Assembly: GCA_950295325.1 (NCBI GenBank)
Contig: OX485809.1
Span: 994,001-1,058,000, forward strand
Direction of reading: 5' to 3'
DNA: 64,000 bases
DNA from: Polytrichum commune
Lineage: Eukaryota; Streptophyta; Polytrichopsida; Polytrichales; Polytrichaceae
Position 1 is the stretch's first letter. Each line of letters starts with the position of its first letter. Position numbers and translations under genes: made by a program. Positions 34,401 through 42,827 of this stretch are shown here, piece by piece. Below the pieces are notes generated by a model. It worked only from the letters and a program-made list of their open reading frames with translations, did not search any database and was not told where the DNA came from.

Positions 34401-37400
34401 TGATTTTTTTTTGTCATCTTTCTTAGGTCTACGGAATCAGATCATGTCAAGACAAATTTGGTTCACAAATTCCATCGTGTCCAAAGTTTTGGAATCATGA
34501 AGTTGGAGGAATTTAAAGACCTTTTTATCCCTGATCAATATTCCAAGTGTTTGAAGAAAGGTGGAAAGGGAACTTGGTATACCCTCACTTTGGAAGTCTT
34601 TACTCAATTTCTTTACAAGGTGGGTATTCTAATTCATGCTAAGCTCTGTTATTGAATATATTTTTGCTAAAGGATCTTAAACTAATTCTTAGTTTTTGGT
34701 TGTGTAGCGTAAAATAACATCTATGACCGAAGAGGCATCTCGTAAATACAATGAGAAAACTCCACTTCAATCAAGGACATCAAAAGGTATTTGGGATGTC
34801 ATGCAGAATGCAACAAAGAAAGCAGTATCATTAATTCGTGGAAAAGAATTCGAAAAACTTCTCGCTGTCGCAAATCCAGCCAATGGCTTCGATTTCTTGG
34901 AGGAGGTAAGTCATTATGTTTTTTATGTAGCATTCATTTCGGTATCCTATATGAGAGATTTTCATTATTTTCACCTTCCATTTTGCAGATCAATAAGCAT
35001 TTTGGAGATCGCTCTGAGCCTACCATGACCCTAGAGAAACTGCAAATGATTGCAACTGCTCCAGTGAATTCGGTGTTCAAAATCAAATTGTTAAGGTGGT
35101 GAAATTCTAGCGACATGTCCCGTGAATCTCTACGCTTTCCATTGGGAGATATCAAAGAAAAAAAACTTGAAAAATGGTTGATCAAAGCGTCATTTTGGGC
35201 CCAGGTTATTCCTTATTCTTAAATATCTAAGTGTTTTCATTTCAATTTTTGAATGTTTTATGATTTATTCAATGGTCGTGATGCATATGTGTCATTTTGC
35301 AGTTGGAAGATGGTTTTGTGAAACAATTTGAGGATATGGAAAAAGAAATGAATGTGAAGATTATTTGGAATGCACATATACTTATGCCTTCTGAGTACAT
35401 TGAAAAGTGGCGTATTATGCTTTGGACAAAAGCATTCCGACATTTTTTTGGTGGTATGAGTGTATTTACAAAATCTACTCTACTCGGTAAAATTTTTGGA
35501 GGAGGCATTGCTATCAAACGAGTGGTATTCAGGTAATTTATCTTTTCTTTCTCTCATAGCTTCAATTCGTTCATTGCATACTTGAAGTTTGCCTTGACGT
35601 AATCGATTCACTAACTTCAATCAAATGGTTATTTTATCTCAAAGGTACATAAAAAACGAGCTATTGGCTTCAAACGCCATCTCCCTTGGCTCCATTCCGA
35701 GTTGTTTCTCTTCATGGGCTGACAAATCTAGTGACCTTTGCATTTTTACGGCAACCCAGATAAGAGTTTGGGATTATGCCACTTTGCAGTCTTGTCCATG
35801 ATTTATTGAGTGTCCTCTTACGTTTTGTCCAAGTGAGGAGGAGGAGCTCAGGAAACAGTCATGTCCAATAGACTTGCCTCCTGATGATATTGACATGATG
35901 AACAACGAGGATGTGTGTGTGGTGAAAGTAATCAAACCGGAGGGAAAAGCTAAACGTAAGCGTGGCTCAAAGGTAGATGAGGTTAATCCAACACCTTCAT
36001 CTCAAACCGGTGTTATGGCACACAATCCTAGTCCTTCAACACCTACACCTAGCACTCAAGATAATGATGGACCTAAGTTTTCTCCCATTTCAAGATCACT
36101 ACGATTTCAACATGTGTCAAAAACCATTGTCAGTGGTGCTTCACCTTCTGGGGCAATTTGTTCAGTGATGTTGGAGAAGATTTCAATTCAAACATTGATG
36201 GAGAATGGTGGTCATGAGCATCCGTTAATGTTGAAAACATTTGAATTTGTGACTAAGGTCAGTATACTCAACATTGAACTTATTTTTATTTTATGATATA
36301 TATATGGTGTTGATGTTGCAACATGTTTTGGACTTGAGTGTAATATTGTTTTTTGGTTTTTTTTTTGTAGGTGGGTTCCGGACGCAATAGGAGGGTTTCT
36401 TCAGAGGATTGTAGTTTTGGAGGTCTTGACCTTATTATTGCAGATTTGCCAGAAGGTTTGCCTGTACCTAACGTTTCATCTCCTCCACATATAATCCCAG
36501 CTTGGAACGACCACAAGAGAAAGAACATTGAGGCTCTATTTGAATTTGCATGTGCATATCTCACCGATGATGGCCCCTTGCTTTTGTTTGTTCCCGAGAA
36601 GAAAGATGTCAGAGAGGATGTAGGGACATTCGCAGCCTCCTATGATTTTGTATTGCGAAAAGATTGGTGGGGCTTCAACGAGTTGCCGTTGTGTTATCCA
36701 CTTGACACATCATTGACGGTATACATTAAACTCTATTATTTATTACTTTGAATTCTACTTTTTCATTGTATTGCAATGTTCTCATCAATTTTGTAATTGA
36801 TTCCCCCGCTGAAGGTTTTCTCGTGGTTTATAGACTCGTCGTTTCCGCATCATGTTGTTTCTTCGTTCTACTCCCAAGTCGGAGTTTGTTTTTCAAAAAA
36901 AGAACGCAAATACTGAGGTGGATGTGGAGGCCTTGGATGTGTTCTTCAATCTCACATCGGCAAGCACTCAACTCATGAACGGAAAAGTGCCATGGAGAGG
37001 TGGTAGGGAGAAAGACTCGGAATCGATGCAAATCTTAATAGAGGCTTTAACAACTCCCGCATCGGTTGTCCTCGTTGCTTATGCATCTACAGGTTGGTTT
37101 ATCTCTTACTCAAAGGACCTATTATATCATCTCCCAATATGTTTTAATGAAATCATTGTAGTGTTGTCAGTGGCTTGTGCAAATTAACTGACATTTCAAC
37201 ATTTCATTGGCAGGTGCATCTATTCATGCTTGCAGAAATAGTGGGCGCCATCTAGTGGCATATGAGGAAGATTCTGCATTGTTTGATGCCATTCTATCCC
37301 CATTAAGTGATCCACCACCAACTGCTATTGTAGGTGGATTTATGCCATATAATGCCTCCATCGTTTCCGATGAAGAGCATGTTAAGAAGGTTGCGAGAAA

Positions 37401-37687
37401 AAGTCGATTGAGTACGTAAGTTTTCAATTTCTCCATATTGTTTGTTAATTTGGCCCTCCAATGTCTGATATGTGTGCACTAGAAGTCTAACACTTATGAT
37501 GTCAATTTGCAGAAAAAAGAAAAACATGACTTCATCTCCGAATATGGGTTTGCCAATATATGCAGAAAATGTTGCATAGATCATGGCAAGATCAGTGACG
37601 CCAACTCCTCGCCGTATATCTACACGAATTGCTCGTAACCCGTATGTAGATGATGAGGCGATTCAATGCGATGATCTAAGTGATTAA
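31438..37687 (+). pseudogene. ParB-like / DNA N4/N6-methyltransferase-like fusion gene, copy 2 (transposon cargo, broken)
   Basis: Exon 1 runs from ATG 31438 to 31737 (KRKRKRGG basic motif). A second acidic exon is likely around 32015-32190. Well-supported exons then follow: 33762-34333, 34427-34619, 34708-34905, 34989-35203, 35303-35532, 35645-36257, 36371-36718, 36834-37092, 37214-37415, 37513-37687. Phases agree except for one lesion. The ParB/Srx-like domain shows VSIPLCRLISLPIVRP, FVNGYREGDRVLYV and FFVWEGNHRVTAW. The methyltransferase part shows LDLIIADLPEG in the DPPY position, LTDDGPLLLFV, then VVLVAYASTG with the intron falling inside motif I, and GRHLVAYEED. Lesions: TGA at 35100 and 35799, both where copy 1 has Trp; one base missing in the A-run 35158-35164; TAG at 37577. 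The fold is confident; catalytic ability is doubtful and the cargo role is inference. Confidence 0.75.
32200..33660. repeat. About four tandem copies of a 360-bp unit
   Basis: The units contain CTCGGTTCCAAGACTAGG, TTTGAAATTTCTGGG, TTCTTGCTCTTCAATT, ATTTCAATGAAGAAGCTTCA and CACGGATTT. The 32743 and 33103 copies are nearly identical and exactly 360 bp apart; the first and last are more diverged. The array lies between the acidic 5' exons and the ParB-like exon of cargo copy 2, so it is intronic or has replaced part of the gene. Confidence 0.85.
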
Positions 37688-38124
37688 GCTAAACTAGTTT
37701 AGGGACATTTAGGTAGTTGTCAATACCATCCACTATGTGTTTGATTGGATTGGATATTATTTGGTGGATGTGTGACAAAGTTTGGATTCATCATTTGAAA
37801 TTACCACAATTAGTGGACATTGAATTGTGTGAGCAATTTCCTCTTATTCCTAAACCCTATATCCTAAAACTTAATTACCTCTATCAATCCATTTCTCAAA
37901 CTTACATGAATTTTAGAAATACAGTTTAGAGCAATACTTGGAAGGTGCTTGCATTGTTATTACAATTGGATGTTGCATCCAACAACAACATTAAAAATAT
38001 TTTTCAAACCCTCATGCCAAGCTTGCAGTTGTTGAATTTAAAAGTAGAGTTAGGTATTCATGAGGATAATTATATTTTTTGACTATCCATTAATTTTATT
38101 ATAGAAAAAAATATTATTATTTAT

Positions 38125-38251
38125 GCCAAAATACCACGGATATAGGGTACTAGTGCGTGTATTTCCAAAAATCTTTCCTCACCTACCGTTCACAAGTTAC
38201 TGCTCATCGCTCACCGCTCATTGCTCACCGCTCACATGATAGCACTCCCCC
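38125..38251. repeat. Right terminal inverted repeat with heptamer array
   Basis: This is the complement of the left end: ATGCCAAAATACCACGG, then AGGGTAC, then heptamers written as YYGCTCA from about 38181 to 38235, ending GATAGCACTCCCCC. It is followed directly by CTGGGCGA at 38252-38259, the right target-site copy. Confidence 0.8.
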
Positions 38252-38761
38252 CTGGGCGATATAAGTTCAGCTTGAACGCAAAACTCCACGAAATTCAACC
38301 TTGATGAAATCGAAGCATATTGCCGAAATTTCGGACTCCCACCATAGAAAGAGTTCCTGCGAAGCTTTGAAACTAAACGCCAGCCGGCACAGGCCTTGAA
38401 ATCAAAGTAGGCAAAATCAACAAGCTAATTCCCGGAAGCAAATTCAACAAGCAAATTAACTGAAGCAAATTCAACAAGCAAATTCAGAATGGAGCTAGAA
38501 CTCAATTCATCAATGATATTGCCCATGGAGGCTTAATCCAAAGTGTACATTGTCTTCACTGGAGACTAAATTTTCTTGGTATCCATCTAGATCAATTGGC
38601 TGGGAGTTGCTACGCTCTGACTGCTCACCCAATACCCTAAACTGAGTTGGTTGTCCGATATCTACGTGTTCCAAACTAAACCAATTCGCAGGGGAAAAGT
38701 GCAGAGAACCTAAACCCTGTGAATTCTCACTGCAACCATTCTAAGTGTTCCGATGCTCCTG

Positions 38762-41700
38762 CTACTCACAAACCTGCTCTTCGTCCTGGTTTTGGGGTTT
38801 GGCGCCAGGTGAAGAGGCTCCGGGTGAGCTCACACCGGCATCAGGACAAGTGGCTGCATGTGGCAAGTTGACAGCATTGGCCTCCACCTCGCGACGCTCT
38901 TCCTCAGCCACAAGCTTGCGGAGCTTCTTCAACTCCATTTGTCTTCGGAGGCGCAGGTATTCCTTGGCGTCCTCATCAGCATCAGGCATCGACATTAGCA
39001 TGAGGAGATTCTAGTCCTCCAGAAGCGCAGCCTTCCTCATGTGTGCCGCAGCCATGTGTGAACCCTTTGAGTGGTCCACCACTCTGCGGGATCACTTTTA
39101 GTTAGAATGTTAGCATTAAAAGTTAGAATTGATAGGGAATTTAGGGAAAATTAGTTCATTTAGTATTTAGCCTAGAAGAAGGAAGGTCAAAATGAAACTA
39201 AGTAGTGCTAGAAGATAGCAAAGTAGAAAAAATGTGCTAGCTAGTAAAAACAACTAGCTAAGCAAATATTAGTAGATGCTAGTTATTAAGCAAATGTTAG
39301 TAGATGCTAGCTAAGCAAGTGTTAGTTTATTAGTTAGTGTGAGGCACACAAGGCTATTGGAGGTGTTTTACGTAAGAAAATAAAATCGGCGTGAAGAATT
39401 TTGAAGACAAAAAAGAAAGAGAGCAAGGGGGATACTTGCCCACTTGCCCCCTTGCCAACTCGATGGCGGAAAAATTAGAAAGATTTCTAAAGGTTTTTTG
39501 TCGGAGCCACCTCGGCGAGAGGGTGGCAACCTCAACCGGGAAAACCCCCGAGCCAAAATTTCGGGAAAGGGTTTGAAAAATGGATCCGGTGGAGGAAGGG
39601 TCCAACCCTTTTGTGAGAGGGTTTAAAAACCCCTCCTTCCACCTTGTAGCTCTCTCTCTTTCTCTAGTTTTTGGGCGAAGCCCTGCTTCAATGTAGTTAG
39701 GAAAAAATCCTTTAGCATGTATTCTCAATGGTCTAGAAGAAAGGCTTGAGAACCTCCTCTACTCTCTCTCTCCTAGTTAGGTTGTGTGTTTATTAACACA
39801 CCAACAAAATTATTCCTTCTTTTGTAGAGGTAGGTTGGATGGTAGAGTTTTGAGTAGAGGCATTATAGACCTCATCTGCCAATGCCCTGAAGGCTTAGTT
39901 CAAAAGCTAGAACAAGATACTTATCATTTTTCTCTTAGAGAGATTTCATATAGCCATCCATAGCCGTTTCCCATTTGTGATTTGGTTGAGATGACAATTA
40001 GTTATGGATTTTCAAAGATGGAGTAGAAAAACTGGGTGGTCTTGTGGGTAGCGGCTGCTGGATCAGACCTGCGAGCCCAATAGGAATTTTAATTCCAAGA
40101 AATTATATTTTTCCCAAGTAGAACTTTTGTGTAGCTTTCCAAAATGGCTTAGAACATTTGATTTGAGCATGATTTGAATTAGATATGAATTGTGCAAGAT
40201 GGGACACATAGTTTGAGAACTTTTGGTTGACTGCTGCATTACAGAGGACCTGCTGGGTTCACTTCGGCTTACCTTTCTAATCACATATTTTTATCAAATA
40301 CATCTTTTTAATATCTCTCCAGGGTCATATAGAACGTTTGATTTGACTAAGATTTGAATTAGATATGAATTGTTGAAGGCGAGATACATAGTTTAAGCCT
40401 TCTTGATTGACTGCTGTGTTACAAGGAGTCCGCTGAATTTCTATTAGCTTAACCTGCTGATGTCATAATTTTTCTAGTTAGAGCTTGTTCATAGCTTTCC
40501 AATGGTATAAGGAAAGCCTAGATCCAAGTAGTAAGGAATGTGCTATGAATTTTTGAAGTTAGAAGGTAGATAGGTGGGTTGGAAGGGTCGGTTGAATCGA
40601 CCTCACACTTCCAACCCTCATAACTTTTGCATTTCTTATCCGATTAGAGTGATTTTTAGATCATTGGAAAGATAATTTGGTGCACTAAGTATAAATATTA
40701 TGCTTAGGATTAAATTACAGGGCAGAATAACACTTTATATTTTAATTGTTAACTAAGGTACGCTTACTACCAAACTAGTTACAAAGAAGGAGGCAAGGTC
40801 GACGCTCGGAAAGTGGAGTAAGGAAGGAGGTAGCGGCTCGGCCTACATCAAGCCCAAATCAACCGAGGAAAATTGAGGTAAATTAACTAACCTTAAGCCT
40901 TCCATTTAGGATTGGAGGGAGCACGGCTAAGGTACGCATCTCTAAACCCACTCACCTATCTCGTAAGGTCAAGTGGCTTGACCACTTGACCGCCAAGGGA
41001 GTACCCAATTCCATTGTTTTCGGGGCCCTTGGTATGTTTTGTGGTAGTAGCTTCATTTATTAGCAAGTTTCGTGTGTGGTAAGTCGGATTAATCACCGAC
41101 ACGACCACTCTGAATGTTGTTGGTGAAAAGGTGGGGTTAATGACCCGCGAATCCACTATTATGTTGTTGGCCCCATAGATTGGGAGTAATGGCCCCAATT
41201 TATGAAGATTGCGCAACAGGTTGAACCTACAGGTCGCCCGTCACCCTGGTCCCATTGAGTTGCATTTCGTGGTCTATCCAGTGTAAACACATTTAACAAT
41301 CAAAACATACAAAATAAATCGTAAACTCTTGTTGGCAAGAGACCCGAGGTAAGGGGTGATGCCTAATATGTTAATGTAGTAAGTTAGGACGTGCAAACAA
41401 AAGTAAGTAATTAAGAAGGAATTTGTGTGAAGGGTGGGACTTAGGCCAAGTTCCCCCGCTTAGAAAACTAAATAGAACTAAATAAAGAAATAGGAAGAAT
41501 TGAATGGTCCATCAAATTGTCGTTATTCCGTTCGTTGAGTTAGGGTGGTATGAGTCACACCCGGTTGGGTGTATCAGAACCATCCCAATTCACAAATTAG
41601 GATTGCCTTGGTTTCAAGGCTGGTGCGTCTGCGCGTAGAATAGGTTGTAGGTTAAGGTTAGAACTAGATATGAAATTGGTTAGTGGAGTTTAAAGCCACA

Positions 41701-42775
41701 CTAGTAAAAAACTAAGGCCTAACCTCCGGAGGTACTACGACGCATATTTAATCTCCCTTAAAAATCTAACTACTCACGTTATACACCTATCATCCGGGTT
41801 CGGCTTGGGCGCCTGCAAATGCAGGCCACCTTCACCGAAGGGCTTGTGTGATACTTTTAGGCTCCCTCGAAAGGGGGTGGCCCAAAAGTACCACACCATG
41901 CTTTTCGTGGCCTCGGCGTGTGCCAACAAAAGACCCTCACGGATCTTCCCTTGTCGTTGATCTTCCTTTGCACCGTTGACACCTCCAGGGCGCCCCTTGA
42001 ATATCCACGATGCTTCTGCACGCACACTCCCTCCCTTCGCTGATCCGCCCCCCTCATCCGAAGCTGTTGCTACGCCTTGCTCCATCTCGGACAAATCGAA
42101 GCAGTCACTGTCCTCCTCTGAGCAAGGTGTTTTCCTCTTCGGCGTCACAACCTTCACCTGTGTCCACCCCTCCGACCACTTCGGGTGGTCTTGCAACAAT
42201 ACCCAACAGTGTTCGAATGCGAAATCCGATCCCTTTTCGTTCTTCTGCTTGTACAATTCATGCGCCCTCCTCAAGGTATCTGAAGCGCTCGTCCCACTTC
42301 GATTCAACCGCATCACCTGTGAGTAGACACCAATGAACTTGGAGACGTCATGTTTGATGATGCCCCATTTGGTCTCCAATGAGCGCTGCGCCCGGGGTCC
42401 CTGTGGTTGATTCTCTTGGTAGTGAGTGGTGATCCGCTCCCAAAAAACACCTGCTCTTTGTTGATTACCAACAATGCGGTCTTGTGTCACATGCAAGACA
42501 CTTCTACAAAGCTGCTCCTCCTCATCCTTGCAGAAATTCTTGCCTTTGACACCAGGTCGCACAGGGCCTCCTTCCTCCGCAACCCTGGGCGCAGGCTTCT
42601 TCCTCCCTACCACCATTGGCGCAAATTTCGAAGACCAGATATATTCTGGAATCTTCTTGTTTTCCGTGAAGAATTGGTCTCGGCAAGGTAGCGGTAGCGG
42701 GAGAGTATTTGGCGTGAACGGGGCTCCCTTGGCCGTTGCCGCGTCGCCGGTGGGCCCTAAACCCGGCCAATCCAT
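38762..42775 (-). pseudogene. PIF/Harbinger ORF1 (Myb/SANT-like, NAM-associated type), split by an insertion
   Basis: The first part (42775-41896) contains a trihelix/Myb-like segment, with KDEEEQLCRSVL, an FWERI motif and SLETKWGIIKHDV. Then come FAFEHCWVLLQDHPKW and GRPGGVNGAK, the classic order for ORF1 of plant Harbinger elements. The second part (39051-38762) has RKAALLED, LLMLMSMPDADEDAKEYLRL and a Glu/Arg-rich tail. The two are separated by the LTR-type insertion. Taking that and one target-site copy away leaves 1,170 bases, exactly 390 codons including the stop. One in-frame TAG remains at 39011-39013, where CAG is the simple ancestor. ORF1 proteins bind DNA and help the transposase; this one is dead. 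Confidence 0.75.
39057..41895. mobile_element. LTR-type insertion (possibly solo LTR), 2.84 kb
   Basis: It begins TGTGAACCC and ends AGTACCACA, flanked by CCATG on both sides (39052-39056, 41896-41900), the 5-bp duplication usual for LTR elements. It interrupts Harbinger ORF1. No gag, pol or paired LTR is seen inside, so a solo LTR or non-coding derivative is likely. Inside are about three degenerate ~180-bp tandem units (about 40050-40560, with AGCTTTCC and TTTGAATTAGATATGAATTG) and a perfect 10-bp hairpin at 40967-40991. Confidence 0.7.
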
Positions 42776-42827
42776 GCGGTTTCCACCGTTGGCGTACGCC
42801 TCCCAGCCAACGGTGGAGATGCTCTTA

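Larger units (their letters stand above)
27083..38251. mobile_element. 11.2-kb DNA transposon with transposase and ParB-methyltransferase-like cargo
   Basis: The element is bounded by inverted ends (left GAGGGAAGCTAAGACATGAGCG; right complement GGGGGAGTGCTATCATGTGAGC) and by an identical 8-bp direct repeat. It contains two divergent genes: a transposase on the minus strand (27414-31009) and the ParB-methyltransferase-like gene on the plus strand (31438-37687). Each gene ends 300-450 bases from its terminus. The transposase has MULE/KDZ-like features (RNase H-like core and SWIM finger). An 8-bp duplication fits Zisupton/KDZ or hAT, and a 9-bp one with a single mismatch would fit Mutator-like elements. 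I leave the superfamily open. Confidence 0.8.
26381..42824. mobile_element. PIF/Harbinger-type element, interrupted by two later insertions
   Basis: The left end GAGCATCTCCACCCGTTGGC (26381) and the right end (complement GAGCATCTCCACCGTTGGC, ending 42824) are inverted. Both are flanked by TTA (26378-26380 and 42825-42827), the target-site type of PIF/Harbinger elements. The Myb-like ORF1 begins about 50 bases inside the right end. Without the two nested insertions (27083-38251 and 39057-41895) the element is about 2.4 kb. No DDE transposase is seen, so it is a deletion derivative or non-autonomous. That the two ends belong to one element is inferred from TIR, TSD and orientation. Confidence 0.6.

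Noticed and set aside
17363-35801. TGA read as tryptophan (variant genetic code) because stops align with Trp
   Set aside because: The intact transposase, the 9661-10221 ORF and the first gene use standard stops and Trp codons. TAA, TAG and frameshifts also occur in the broken copies, so mutation is the simpler explanation.
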